DNA of 64,000 nt from Streptomyces camelliae (GTDB lineage: Bacteria; Actinomycetota; Actinomycetes; Streptomycetales; Streptomycetaceae). Every line of letters starts with the position of its first letter. Positions within the stretch are counted from its first letter, which is position 1. A program made the translations under genes and the position numbers. The DNA lies in NCBI RefSeq assembly GCF_027625935.1, contig NZ_CP115300.1:3906001-3970000 (forward strand). The letters run 5' to 3'. This document shows, one piece after another, positions 8,208-17,355 of the stretch. The notes under the pieces are model-generated. The model was not told where the DNA came from, made no database searches, and saw nothing but the letters and a program-made list of their open reading frames with translations.

Positions 8208-10048
8208 CCGGCCCTCGACAGGCGCGCCACCGGGTTGCCCTCGGCCGAACTGTCCGACGTGAACGTCAGATCGTCACCGACCGGGGTCAACTCCACCTGA
8301 TGCGGGGTCGGTACACAGTGCCCGGGGTTGTCCGGGGAGCCGGCCGAGGTCGCGAGGATCTGTGTCTTCGTCACCTTCTTCAGGGTGAGGATGTCGGTGC
8401 ACATGCCTCCGATCTGGTCGGTCTGCCGCAGCTGTCCCAGCTTCTGCCCCACCGCCGCCTGGTGGACGGTGAGCCGGAACGTGCCCATGGGCAGCGTGCC
8501 GCCGAGGCCGGTGGCCTGGCCTTCCCAGGTGCCGAGGTAGCGGGCCGGGATCACGCCGGGCCGGGAACCCGTGCCGTTGCCACCGCCGTTGACGTCGCCG
8601 CCCCCGGTGCTGCCGCCACCGCCGGTGCTGCCGCTGCCGGGGTCTTCGGTCGGCGCCGAGGCGCTGGGGGCGTGGGAAGGGATGGCGCCGGCGCTCGTGT
8701 CGTGGCCGCCCTGAGCCCAGGGACGCAGCACGCCGATGGTCAGGGTTCCCACGGCCAGCGCCCCGGCGACGGCGAGCACCACCGTGCAGCTCAGCCGCCG
8801 CCCCAGACCGCCGTCCCCCGGAACGGAGTTCGCCGCGACGCTGACGGAGACCCGGCCGGGCCGCGAGACTCCGGGGGCCGTGGCATCGGGCGACGGCGCC
8901 GCGCCGGCCGGCACTGCGGTCGGCACTGCGGTCGGCACGGCGGGCGGTACGGCGGGCGGCACTGCGGGCGGCGGGGGGACATCGGCGGGCACTCCCAAGG
9001 GGCCGCCGAAGGAGCCCCCGAGAGACCCCCCGGGATGCATCACGGGAGGAGGGCCGAAAGCCCCGGTCCCCGGGACGACGGGGGTCTTCGGAGCGACGGC
9101 GGCGTCCACCGAAGCACTCTCGAAAGCCACCGGCCCCGAGTGCACCGTCTCCCCCGTGTCCAGGTTCAGCAGGTGTACGGCGCTGCGGCTGACCTGTTCC
9201 ACCAGGGGGCCCGGCAGCCAGCCGCCGGCGATCAGGCGGGCGGCGCCTTCGGGGGCGAGCCGGCGGCTCACCTCGGCGGGGGCGGGCCGGGCCGCCGGGT
9301 CCTTGGCCAGGCAGGCGGCGACCACCTCCCGCAACCCGGAGCCGAGGGAGTCGAGTTCGGGCTCCTCGTGGACGACCTTGTAGAGCAGCGCGGCCGAGGT
9401 GTCGCCGCGGAAGGGGGGTTCGCCGGTGGCCGCGTGGGCGAGGACCGCGCCGAGGGAGAAGACGTCGGCGGCGCCCGTGATGCCCTTGCCGAGGATCTGC
9501 TCGGGTGACATGTAGCCGGGGGAGCCGATCGACGCACCGGTGGAGGTCAGGGACGCCGTGCCGTCCATGGCGCGGGCGATGCCGAAGTCGATCAGCAACG
9601 GGCCGTCGACGGTCAGCAGGATGTTGGACGGCTTCACGTCCCGGTGGACCAGGCCCAGTTCGTGGACGGCCGTGAGCGCCTCGGCGAGGCCCGCGCCCAG
9701 GGCCCGTACGGTGTGCGCGGGCAGCGGGCCGGTGTCGGTGACGGCCGCGGCGAGGGACGGGCCGGCCGCGTAGGCGGTGGCCACCCAGGGCACCGGGGCG
9801 TCGGGGTCGGCGTCCAGGACGGGCGCGGTCCAGGCGCCGCCGACCCGGCGGGCGGCCGCCACCTCGCGCCGGAAGCGGGCGCGGAACTCGTCGTCCAGCG
9901 CGAAGTGCGGGTGCACGATCTTCACGGCGACCGTCCGGCCGCCCGCGCTGCGGCCGAGGTAGACCCGGCCCATCCCACCGGAACCGAGCCGGCCGAGCAG
10001 CCGGTAGGGCCCGACGGTGGCCGGTTCGTCGGCTTCCAGCTGCCGCAT
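8204..10048 (-). CDS. Membrane Ser/Thr protein kinase (Hanks type) with extracellular domain
   Basis: A 614-residue receptor-like kinase. The kinase domain (about 15-270) has the Gly loop LGSGGMGRVYLG, invariant Lys in VAVKIVHPH, catalytic loop HRDVKPSNILL, DFG in LLIDFGIARA and activation segment SPGYMSPEQ. A Pro-rich juxtamembrane stretch leads to one membrane helix (CTVVLAVAGALAVGTLTIGV), then a Gly/Ser/Thr linker and a C-terminal extracytoplasmic domain of about 115 residues with two Cys (GGMCTDILTLKK, GHCVPTPHQ). That domain is not PASTA or lectin. ATG 10048 follows GGGGGAG at good spacing. Translational coupling to the prepilin peptidase is the notable context. Confidence 0.9.
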   Translation of the reverse strand: MRQLEADEPATVGPYRLLGRLGSGGMGRVYLGRSAGGRTVAVKIVHPHFALDDEFRARFRREVAAARRVGGAWTAPVLDADPDAPVPWVATAYAAGPSLAAAVTDTGPLPAHTVRALGAGLAEALTAVHELGLVHRDVKPSNILLTVDGPLLIDFGIARAMDGTASLTSTGASIGSPGYMSPEQILGKGITGAADVFSLGAVLAHAATGEPPFRGDTSAALLYKVVHEEPELDSLGSGLREVVAACLAKDPAARPAPAEVSRRLAPEGAARLIAGGWLPGPLVEQVSRSAVHLLNLDTGETVHSGPVAFESASVDAAVAPKTPVVPGTGAFGPPPVMHPGGSLGGSFGGPLGVPADVPPPPAVPPAVPPAVPTAVPTAVPAGAAPSPDATAPGVSRPGRVSVSVAANSVPGDGGLGRRLSCTVVLAVAGALAVGTLTIGVLRPWAQGGHDTSAGAIPSHAPSASAPTEDPGSGSTGGGGSTGGGDVNGGGNGTGSRPGVIPARYLGTWEGQATGLGGTLPMGTFRLTVHQAAVGQKLGQLRQTDQIGGMCTDILTLKKVTKTQILATSAGSPDNPGHCVPTPHQVELTPVGDDLTFTSDSSAEGNPVARLSRAG

Positions 10049-10155
10049 GGCGCACGCTCCCCCCAACGCCTCCTGGAGAGCAGGTTAGCGACCCGGCGCC
10101 GCCCGGACAGCAGCCTGGTGGCGTCTCCCGGACGGCAACCCGGTGCCGACCCGCG

Positions 10156-11016
<861 letters not shown>

Positions 11017-11106
11017 GACCCCGTGCTGTACCGTGCTCGGACCGACCCCGCCGTCGAACGGACTAGCAGACGTTCAAACATCCGGGTGAAGTGATCTTGA
11101 CCTCTA

Positions 11107-11134
11107 TTGCTTTCGGCTGCCCGCGTGCTAGGCT
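11107..11134 (+). promoter_or_regulatory. Promoter of the cold-shock gene
   Basis: TTGCTT (11107-11112), 16-bp spacer, TAGGCT (11129-11134). This predicts a start near 11141 and a leader of about 150 nt before the cold-shock ATG. Long structured leaders are typical of csp mRNAs. Confidence 0.5.
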
Positions 11135-11290
11135 CGCCGCAAGTTGCAGTTTGGTTTCCCTTGCAGTACAGAGCCTGCGGAGCATGTGACCGCGGGCTCT
11201 CGTCGTTTTCAGACGAATGCAGTTGTGCAGCACCGTTTCGCACGTGCAGGTTCTGGAGCAGGGCAACCCTTTTGAGCCCAAGGAGGGCTT

Positions 11291-11494
11291 ATGGCTACCG
11301 GAACCGTTAAGTGGTTCAACGCCGAAAAGGGCTTTGGCTTCATCGCCCAGGAGGGCGGCGGCCCCGACGTCTTCGTTCACTACTCCGCGATCAACGCCCA
11401 GGGCTTCCGTTCCCTGGAGGAGAACCAGCAGGTCTCCTTCGACGTGACGCAGGGCCCGAAGGGTCCGCAGGCGGAGAACGTCACCCCCGTCTGA
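11291..11494 (+). CDS. Cold-shock domain protein (CspA family)
   Basis: A 67-residue single OB-fold protein that binds single-stranded RNA/DNA and acts as an RNA chaperone. Both RNP motifs are present: KGFGFI (RNP1) and VFVHY (RNP2), after the family opening [19 protein letters not shown] strong AAGGAGG lies seven bases before the ATG. The gene is monocistronic: its own promoter and long leader are upstream and a strong terminator lies downstream. Codon use is of the highly expressed type. The length is standard for the family. Confidence 0.96.
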   Translation: MATGTVKWFNAEKGFGFIAQEGGGPDVFVHYSAINAQGFRSLEENQQVSFDVTQGPKGPQAENVTPV

Positions 11495-11530
11495 TCACTG
11501 CCTGATCGCAGAACCTGAGTGCAGTACCCA

Positions 11531-11567
11531 AGGAGCCCCACGCCGTAAGGCGACGGGGCTCCTGCCT
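11531..11567 (+). terminator. Rho-independent terminator after csp gene
   Basis: AGGAGCCCC (11531-11539) pairs with GGGGCTCCT (11555-11563), with an inner CGCC-GTAA-GGCG hairpin (11541-11552), followed by GCCTTTT. This is one of the best intrinsic terminators in the window. Confidence 0.85.
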
Positions 11568-11583
11568 TTTCCCGGCCGCCGCC

Positions 11584-12147
11584 TCACATGTGCTGCATGA
11601 TCAGGACGAACTTCGTTCCGGCGGCGAGCGCCTCGTACGCGTGCGGGACATCTCCGCGATACGACATGTAGTCCCCCGGACCCAGCTCCACGCCTTCTCC
11701 GCGTGGCCCGGCCTTCACTTTCCCTTCACTGACGACGATGTGTTCCGTCGTCCCCGGAATGTGCGGATCGGAATCCCGTACGGTTCCGGGCTCCAGCCAC
11801 ACGTAGTAGATGTCCCGGCGGACGCCCGGCGGGCTCGCGGAGAGCAGGCTGGCCAGATAGCTGGACTGCTCGGAATGGACCGTGGGCCCCTCGCCGGCGC
11901 GGATCACCTGCACGCCGGGCGCGGGCGGCTCGACGAGCAGGCTGAACGGCACCCCGAGCGCGACCGCGAGCGCCCAGATCGTCTCCATGCTCGGATTCCC
12001 GCCCGCCGCCTCCAGCTGGGACAGCGTGGACTTGGCGATTCCGGCCCGTTTGGCCAGCTCGGACAGGGACAGCCCGGCGCGGGCGCGCTCGCGCTTGAGG
12101 GACGCGGCGATCCACTCCATCGGAAGCCGGGCCGGCAGCTCGGACAT
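11584..12147 (-). CDS. XRE-family regulator with C-terminal cupin sensor domain
   Basis: A 187-residue DNA-binding protein: an HTH_3 domain at about 12-68 (LSLSELAKRAGIAKSTLSQLEAAGGNPSMETIWALA) followed by a cupin barrel (about 105-185, with HIPGTTEHIVVSEG and GDYMSYRGDVPHAYEAL). XRE-cupin proteins usually sense a small metabolite and control an adjacent transporter, here the divergent AzlCD exporter. ATG 12147 follows GGAGCG at about seven bases; the frame is open upstream but those codons overlap the operators. Two identical-spacing palindromes in the divergent region (12172-12187 and 12220-12235) are its likely binding sites. Confidence 0.88.
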   Translation of the reverse strand: MSELPARLPMEWIAASLKRERARAGLSLSELAKRAGIAKSTLSQLEAAGGNPSMETIWALAVALGVPFSLLVEPPAPGVQVIRAGEGPTVHSEQSSYLASLLSASPPGVRRDIYYVWLEPGTVRDSDPHIPGTTEHIVVSEGKVKAGPRGEGVELGPGDYMSYRGDVPHAYEALAAGTKFVLIMQHM

Positions 12148-12171
12148 CTCGTTCGCTCCATCGGTACGATC

Positions 12172-12235
12172 GTTCGCCTTGACGAACAGGGCGCTTGCTG
12201 TCCATTGTAGAGAACATGCGTTCGCCAAAACGAAC
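12172..12235. promoter_or_regulatory. Twin operators between XRE-cupin gene and azlC
   Basis: Two 16-bp copies of GTTCGCC-NNN-ACGAAC: 12172-12187 (centre TTG) and 12220-12235 (centre AAA), 48 bp apart. The first overlaps the predicted azlC -35 region and the second begins just after the azlC ATG. This suggests autoregulation plus repression of azlCD by the adjacent regulator. The sites are seen directly; the binder is inferred. Confidence 0.65.
12179..12208 (+). promoter_or_regulatory. Predicted promoter of a leaderless azlCD transcript
   Basis: TTGACG (12179-12184), 18-bp spacer, CATTGT (12203-12208). The expected start falls at about the azlC ATG (12216), which also lacks a ribosome-binding site. 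Confidence 0.4.
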
Positions 12236-12995
12236 ACCCTCGACACCCCAGACGCCCTCCGCCCGGTCCGGGGACCGCTCCCTGCTCCGCGACAGCTCGC
12301 TGGTCTGGCTGGCCAGCGGCATCGTCGGCGTCTCCTTCGGCGCGGTCTCGGTCGCCGGCGGGCTGCCGCTGTGGGTGCCGGTACTGATGTCCGTGGTGGT
12401 GTACGCGGGATCGGCCCAGTTCAGCGCGGTCGGCGTACTGCTCGCCGGGGGCGGCCCGCTCGCGGCGGCGGCCACCGGGCTGCTCCTCAACACCCGTACC
12501 GCCGCGTTCAGCCTCGCCGTGGCGGAGATCCTCGGCACCAGCCGCGCGGCCCGCTTCCTGGGCGCCCACCTCGTCACCGACGAGACGGTCGCCTTCGCCC
12601 TCGCCCAGAGCGATCCGGTACGGCAGCGGCGGGCGTTCTGGATCTCCGGGCTCGGCCTGTTCGCCGTGTGGAACACCGGCGTGCTGGCGGGCGCACTGGC
12701 CGGCGGTGCACTCGGCGACACCGCCCGTTACGGCCTGGACGCCGCCTTCCCCGCCGTCCTGATCGCCCTGGTCCTGCCCACCCTGCGCGCGGACGCGGCG
12801 GTACGGCGCTGCGCCCTGCTCGGCGCCGCGCTCGCCCTGGCCGTGACGCCCGCCGTACCGGCCGGGGTGCCGGTGCTGCTCGCCCTGGCCGGACTCGTCC
12901 TGCACCGGAAACCGGCCGCCGGTCCGGAAGGACCTGCCGGACCCGCCGGACCCGCCGGACCTGCCGGACCGGCCCATGAGGAGGCCGCCGTATGA
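12216..12995 (+). CDS. azlC: AzlC-family branched-chain amino acid exporter, large subunit
   Basis: A 259-residue membrane protein with the AzlC signature near its start (GVSFGAVSVAGGLPLWVPVLMS) and several further hydrophobic segments. It pairs with the small AzlD subunit encoded next, with an ATGA overlap, to export branched-chain or related amino acids. The C-terminus ends in a Gly-Pro-Ala repeat (PEGPAGPAGPAGPAGPA) encoded by near-identical 9-bp units, an unusual hydrophilic tail. The ATG has no Shine-Dalgarno; see the leaderless promoter entry. The AzlC membership is clear; the substrate is inferred from the family. Confidence 0.87.
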   Translation: MRSPKRTPSTPQTPSARSGDRSLLRDSSLVWLASGIVGVSFGAVSVAGGLPLWVPVLMSVVVYAGSAQFSAVGVLLAGGGPLAAAATGLLLNTRTAAFSLAVAEILGTSRAARFLGAHLVTDETVAFALAQSDPVRQRRAFWISGLGLFAVWNTGVLAGALAGGALGDTARYGLDAAFPAVLIALVLPTLRADAAVRRCALLGAALALAVTPAVPAGVPVLLALAGLVLHRKPAAGPEGPAGPAGPAGPAGPAHEEAAV

Positions 12996-13306
12996 ACGCC
13001 ACCGTCGTCGTGATCCTGGCCCTCGCCGTCGGGACGTACGCCTTCCGGCTGGTCGGGCCGGTGCTGCACGGGCGGGTCGAGATACCCGCCCGGGTGCAGG
13101 AGCTGGCCTCGGCCGGGGCCGTCGTCCTGCTCGTCGCCCTGCTGGCCACGGGCGCGCTGACCGAGGGCGGCGGCTTCGCGGGGTGGGCCCGGCCAGCCGG
13201 GGTGCTGGTGGGCGGCCTGCTGGCGTGGAAGAGGGCACCGTTCGTGGTGGTGGTCGTGGGCGCGGCGGCCACGGCGGCCCTGCTGCGCCTCGCGGGAGTC
13301 GCCTAG
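12992..13306 (+). CDS. azlD: AzlD-family branched-chain amino acid exporter, small subunit
   Basis: A 104-residue protein with three to four hydrophobic segments and the AzlD start VVVILALAVGTYAFRLVGPVL. Its ATG overlaps the azlC stop (ATGA, 12992-12995), so production should be coupled and roughly stoichiometric. It functions with AzlC in the cytoplasmic membrane. Nothing unusual in length or sequence. Confidence 0.87.
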   Translation: MNATVVVILALAVGTYAFRLVGPVLHGRVEIPARVQELASAGAVVLLVALLATGALTEGGGFAGWARPAGVLVGGLLAWKRAPFVVVVVGAAATAALLRLAGVA

Positions 13307-13365
13307 CCCCTGTGCACCGCGGCTCTCCCGGGCACTGTCAGTCCCCCGCGCTACGGTCCCTGCCC

Positions 13366-14016
13366 ATGACCGACACCCAGGACTTCCTGACCGCCACCCG
13401 CACCTTCTACGACGCCATCGCCGACGACTACGCCGCCCACTTCCAGGGGGAGTACACCCAGCGGCCACTGGAGCGCGCGCTGCTCGGGGTGTACGCCGAG
13501 CTGGTGGGGCCGAACGCTGCGGTGGCGGACCTCGGCTGCGGGCCCGGGCGGGTCACCGCGCGGCTCGCCTCGCTCGGGCTCGACGTCTTCGGGCTCGACC
13601 TGTCCGCGTCCATGCTGGCGGTCGCCCGGCGCGAGAACCCCGGGCTGCGCTTCGAGCAGGGCTCGATGCTGGAGCTCGACCTGGCGGACGGCACGCTCGC
13701 CGGTGTCGTGTCCTGGTACTCCTCCATCCACACCCCCACGGACCGGCTCCCGGCGCTCTTCGCGGAGTTCCGCCGGGTCCTGGCGCCCGGCGGCCGGCTC
13801 CTGCTCGCCTTCCAGTGCGGGGAGGAGCCCCGCCGCCTGGAGCGTCCCTTCGGCCACCCGGTGACGCTGGACTTCCTCCGCCGCAGCCCGGACACGATGG
13901 CCGAGCTGCTCACGGCCGCCGGTTTCACCCTGCTGTCCCGCACGGTCCGCGAGCCCGACGAGCGGCTCGACGAGAAGGTCCCACAGGCCTTCCTGTTCGC
14001 CCAGAAAACCGCCTAG
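13366..14016 (+). CDS. Class I SAM-dependent methyltransferase
   Basis: A 216-residue Rossmann-fold methyltransferase: SAM motif I VADLGCGPGRVTARLASLG, acidic residue at the end of strand 2 (VFGLDLSASML), and motif IV/post-I region VSWYSSIHTPTDRLPALFAEFRRVLAPGGRLLL. It probably methylates a small molecule; the substrate is not predictable. Convergent with the LysR gene, their stop codons overlapping in a shared CTAG (14013-14016). Confidence 0.85.
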   Translation: MTDTQDFLTATRTFYDAIADDYAAHFQGEYTQRPLERALLGVYAELVGPNAAVADLGCGPGRVTARLASLGLDVFGLDLSASMLAVARRENPGLRFEQGSMLELDLADGTLAGVVSWYSSIHTPTDRLPALFAEFRRVLAPGGRLLLAFQCGEEPRRLERPFGHPVTLDFLRRSPDTMAELLTAAGFTLLSRTVREPDERLDEKVPQAFLFAQKTA

Positions 14017-14924
14017 AAGCCGCCTGGAAGTCGCCCTGGAAGGCCGCCTTGGAAGCGCACCGTGTCCGCGAAGGCCCGGGCGGGCGGGCTGAGCGCGTCC
14101 CAGCGGCGCACCGCCCAGCCGACCGGCAGGGGCCGCAGCCCCGGCAGCGGTATCAGCCGCAGCGGCCCCTCGCCGGGCACGGGCAGTCCGGGTACGGCGG
14201 GTACGACGGCCCGGCCCGCGCCCAGTTCGGCGAGGAGCAGCGCGGTGTCCCAGTCGGCGACGGAGGCGTCGTAGGCGAACCGGGCGCCCGACTCGGCGCA
14301 GGCGGCCTCCAGATGGGCGGCGGAGGCGGAGTTCGGCGGCAGCCGGATGAGCGGGACGTCGGCCAGCTCGGCGGGGTCGAGCCGGGACCGGGCGGCCAGC
14401 GGGTCGCCGGCCGGGACGGCGAGCACCCATGGCAGCTCGACCACGGGCCGCTGCTCGATGCCCCGCACCGGCGGGCCGAGGGTGATCCAGGCCAGGTCGA
14501 GGGTGCCGTCGGCGAGCGCGTCGAAGGTGCCGCGGCCCGAACTGACCGTGCGGAACTCCAGGTTGACCCGGGGGTGCCGGCGGCGGAAGGCGACGACCGC
14601 GTCGGACATGAAGTGCCGCACGGTGGTGGCTCCGGTGGCCACGCGGACGTGCCCGCTGTGCCCGTCGAGCAGATCGCGCAGCTGCCGTACGGCGAGGTCG
14701 AGCCCGGAGATGCCCTCGGCGGCCGCGGCCTCTAGGATCCGCCCGGCCTGCGTCGGCACGACCCCGCGCGGCCGGCGCTCCAGCAGGGCCACGCCCGTCT
14801 CCCGCTCCAGGCGTTTGACGTGCTGGCTGACGGCGGACTGGGTGCGGCCCAGGTCCCGGGCGACGGAGGAGAGGCTGCCGGCCCGGCACACGGCCACGAA
14901 CACACGCAGGTCTTCGAGGGTCAC
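14013..14924 (-). CDS. LysR-family transcriptional regulator
   Basis: A 303-residue regulator. The N-terminal winged helix is typical (LEDLRVFVAVCRAGSLSSVARDLGRTQSAVSQHVKRLERETG), and a type 2 periplasmic-binding effector domain follows (about 90-290). GTG 14924 is the likely start; a TTG at 14933 is in frame. There is no divergent partner within 200 bp, since fadD ends on its upstream side, so the target may be itself or distant. The ligand is unknown. Confidence 0.88.
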   Translation of the reverse strand: MTLEDLRVFVAVCRAGSLSSVARDLGRTQSAVSQHVKRLERETGVALLERRPRGVVPTQAGRILEAAAAEGISGLDLAVRQLRDLLDGHSGHVRVATGATTVRHFMSDAVVAFRRRHPRVNLEFRTVSSGRGTFDALADGTLDLAWITLGPPVRGIEQRPVVELPWVLAVPAGDPLAARSRLDPAELADVPLIRLPPNSASAAHLEAACAESGARFAYDASVADWDTALLLAELGAGRAVVPAVPGLPVPGEGPLRLIPLPGLRPLPVGWAVRRWDALSPPARAFADTVRFQGGLPGRLPGGF

Positions 14925-15028
14925 AAGACCCAAGCTAACACTGGGGTTTGCCGAGGAAACCCAAGGATTGACTGAGCCTCAGGCCCGGTACGAGGATCGG
15001 TAGCGGGCCGCGACCGACCCAGGCGGCA

Positions 15029-15090
15029 ACCCGCTCCCCGCATCACACCGGGCGTCCGGACGTCAGGCGTGAGCCGGCCGGGGAGCGGGT
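15029..15090. terminator. Large hairpin between LysR and fadD genes
   Basis: ACCCGCTCCCCG (15029-15040) is perfectly complementary to CGGGGAGCGGGT (15079-15090), a 12-bp stem with a 38-nt loop. It lies about 100 bp after the leftward fadD stop and could terminate that message. Confidence 0.4.
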
Positions 15091-15100
15091 GCCGACCGCT

Positions 15101-15175
15101 CACCGGGAAGGCCCGCACCGGGAAGGCCCGCACCGGCAAGGCCGCCACCGGCAAGGCCCGTACCGGGAAAGGCCG
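15101..15175. repeat. Five-unit 15-bp tandem repeat downstream of fadD
   Basis: Five consecutive 15-mers of the form CACCGGGAAGGCCCG, with one to three substitutions in the later copies, end 12 bases before the fadD stop codon on the plus-strand map. No credible gene covers them, although both strands remain open in multiples of five codons. Confidence 0.8.
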
Positions 15176-15187
15176 CACGGAGCGCTC

Positions 15188-17134
15188 TCACCGGGCCGTG
15201 TCGTACAGCCCCTCCACCTCGCGCGCGAAGTCCTGCATGATCTGTTCGCGGCGGAGCTTCATCGAGGGGGTGAGATGCCCCTCCGTCTCGCTGAAGTCCC
15301 GGGGCAGGACGGCGAAGCGGCGGATGGACTCGGGGCGCGAGACCATCTTGTTGGCCTCGTCGATCGCGCGCTGCAGGACCGCCTCCAACTCCGGGTCGCC
15401 GACGAGGAGTTCCGGCGGGACGGGGTGCTTGCCGATCATCTGGCGCCAGTGGGTGATGCCGTCGGGGTCGAGGGTGATCAGCGCGGAGACGAACGGGCGG
15501 CCGTCGCCGACCAGCATGACCTGGGAGATCAGCGGGTGCTGGCGCAGCCAGTTCTCCAGCGGGGCCGGGGCCACCGACTTGCCGCCCGCCGTGATCAGCA
15601 GCTCCTTCTTGCGGCCGGTGATGGTGAGGTAGCCGTCGTCGTCCAGCTCGCCGATGTCGCCGGTCGCCAGCCAGCCGTCCCGGGTCGCGGGTACGACACC
15701 GCCGGCCGCGGGATCCCAGTAGCCGCGCAGGACGTGGTCGCCGGCGACGAGGATCTCGCCGTCGGCCGCGATCCGGATGCGGGTACCGGGCATCGGCCAG
15801 CCGACCGTGCCCAGGCGGGGCTTGAGCGGCGGGGTGCAGGTCGTGGCGGCGGTGGTCTCCGTCAGGCCGTACCCCTCGAAGATCTCTATGCCGGCGCCGG
15901 CATAGAACGCGGCGAGGCGCCGGCCGAGCGGGGAGCCGCCGCAGATGATGTGGCGGACCCTTCCCCCCATCGCGGAGCGGATCTTGCGGTAGACGAGCGG
16001 GTCGTAGAAGGTGCGGGCCGTCTTCAGTGAGCGGCCCGGGCCGCCGCCGGTGCCGGTCTGCCGGGCCTCCAGCGCCTCGCCGTAGCGCACGGCGACCGCC
16101 GCCGCCCGGTCGAAGACGGTGACCCGCCCGCCCGATTCCGCCTTCGCGCGGGCCGAGTTGTAGACCTTCTCCAGCATGTACGGGATGGTCAGCAGGGCGG
16201 TCGGCTTGAAGGCGGCGAGGTCCGGCAGCAGATCCTCGGCGGCGAGGCTCGGCGCGTGCCCGAGCCGCACCCGGGCCCGGATGCACGCGATGGCCACCAT
16301 CCGCCCGAACACATGGGACATCGGCAGGAACAGCAGCACCGACGGGTCCTCGTCCTGCGCCTTGAAGACCGGGTAGAGGAGCTCGATGGCGTTGTCCACC
16401 TCGGCGAAGAAGTTGCCGTGGGAGAGCGCGCAGCCCTTGGGGCGGCCGGTGGTGCCGGAGGTGTAGATGAGCGTGGCGAGGGTGTCGGGCCCCAGCATGC
16501 CGCGCCGCACCGCGACCTCGCTCTCCGGCACCTGCGCGCCGGCCTCCGCGAGCCGGGTCACGTGCTCCTTGTCCATCACCCACAGATGCCGCAGGTCCGG
16601 CAGGTGCGGCAGCTCGGGGCCGATGGCGGCGGCCTGGGCGGCGGTCTCGGTGACGAGGGCGCGGGCGCCGGAGTCGTGCAGGATCCAGCGGGTCTGGAAG
16701 ACGGAGGAGGTCGGGTAGACGGGCACGGTGACGAGACCGGCCGCCCAGGCGGCGAAGTCGAGCACCGTCCACTCGTACCGGGTCCGGGCCATGACGGCGA
16801 TCCGGTCGCCCGGCACCAGCCCCTCGGCGATCAGTCCCTGGGCCACCGCGAGCACCTGCCCGGCGAAGTCGGCGGCGGTCACGTCCTCCCAACGCCCGTC
16901 CGGCACACGGCGGCTGAGCACGACCTGGCCGGGCGCCGACTCGGCGTTCTCGAACGGCAGGTCCGCGAGCGAGCCGTGGGTGACCGGAAGCTTGAACGGC
17001 GGTACGTGCACCTCCCGTACGGCGCCGTCGAGTCGCTGGATCCAGGGTTCCACGAGGACCGGGCGGCCGTCGTAGTCGACGGCGATGACGGGGGCCGGGG
17101 AGGAGGCGGGGGCATTCGGGTACGGAGTGGACAC
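15188..17134 (-). CDS. Long-chain acyl-CoA synthetase (AMP-forming, FadD-like)
   Basis: Activates fatty acids to acyl-CoA using ATP, for beta-oxidation or lipid synthesis. At 648 residues it has the adenylate-forming family motifs in order: LIYTSGTTGRPKGCALSHGN (P-loop-like A3), FEGYGLTETTAATTCTP (A5), the ATGDIGELDDDGYLTITGRK region (A7-A8) and the C-terminal Lys motif near PSMKLRREQIM. A strong GAGGAGCCGCC-like site precedes the ATG at 17134. It is divergent from a MaoC-like hydratase gene, with three palindromic operator candidates between them, a typical fatty-acid-degradation arrangement. Confidence 0.92.
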   Translation of the reverse strand: MSTPYPNAPASSPAPVIAVDYDGRPVLVEPWIQRLDGAVREVHVPPFKLPVTHGSLADLPFENAESAPGQVVLSRRVPDGRWEDVTAADFAGQVLAVAQGLIAEGLVPGDRIAVMARTRYEWTVLDFAAWAAGLVTVPVYPTSSVFQTRWILHDSGARALVTETAAQAAAIGPELPHLPDLRHLWVMDKEHVTRLAEAGAQVPESEVAVRRGMLGPDTLATLIYTSGTTGRPKGCALSHGNFFAEVDNAIELLYPVFKAQDEDPSVLLFLPMSHVFGRMVAIACIRARVRLGHAPSLAAEDLLPDLAAFKPTALLTIPYMLEKVYNSARAKAESGGRVTVFDRAAAVAVRYGEALEARQTGTGGGPGRSLKTARTFYDPLVYRKIRSAMGGRVRHIICGGSPLGRRLAAFYAGAGIEIFEGYGLTETTAATTCTPPLKPRLGTVGWPMPGTRIRIAADGEILVAGDHVLRGYWDPAAGGVVPATRDGWLATGDIGELDDDGYLTITGRKKELLITAGGKSVAPAPLENWLRQHPLISQVMLVGDGRPFVSALITLDPDGITHWRQMIGKHPVPPELLVGDPELEAVLQRAIDEANKMVSRPESIRRFAVLPRDFSETEGHLTPSMKLRREQIMQDFAREVEGLYDTAR

Positions 17135-17186
17135 GGGCGGCTCCTCTGGCGTGCAGACACCTGCGGTGGGCCTCGGCAGAAAGGAG

Positions 17187-17338
17187 TTACCGCTGGTTAG
17201 GCAGGTGATCGTACGGGCCCACTGTGAGGGGGTTGTGCGGGTTCGGGGATGGTCCGGGGTCGGGGATGTGCAACCTCGGGGTTTTTGTGACAGGCGCTCA
17301 CGTTAGACTTACCAGCGGTAACCTTACTCCCGAGTAAG
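17187..17338. promoter_or_regulatory. Operator cluster between fadD and MaoC-like gene
   Basis: Three related palindromes: TTACC-GCT-GGTTA (17187-17199, one mismatch), TTACC-AGC-GGTAA (17309-17321, perfect) and CTTACTC-CC-GAGTAAG (17323-17338, perfect 7-bp arms). The right-hand pair is just before the hydratase start and the left-hand one just before fadD, as expected for a TetR-type repressor of fatty-acid genes. A TetR gene is 1 kb away. Confidence 0.65.
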
Positions 17339-17355
17339 CGTTTTGGGGGCAGGAC

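Noticed and set aside
8560..9050. Tandem repeats in the kinase linker as a mobile or regulatory element
   Set aside because: They are simply the codons of the Gly/Ser/Pro-rich linkers of the kinase.
11097..11134. TTGACC as the -35 element of the csp promoter
   Set aside because: The spacing to TAGGCT is 26 bp, too long; TTGCTT at 16 bp fits better.
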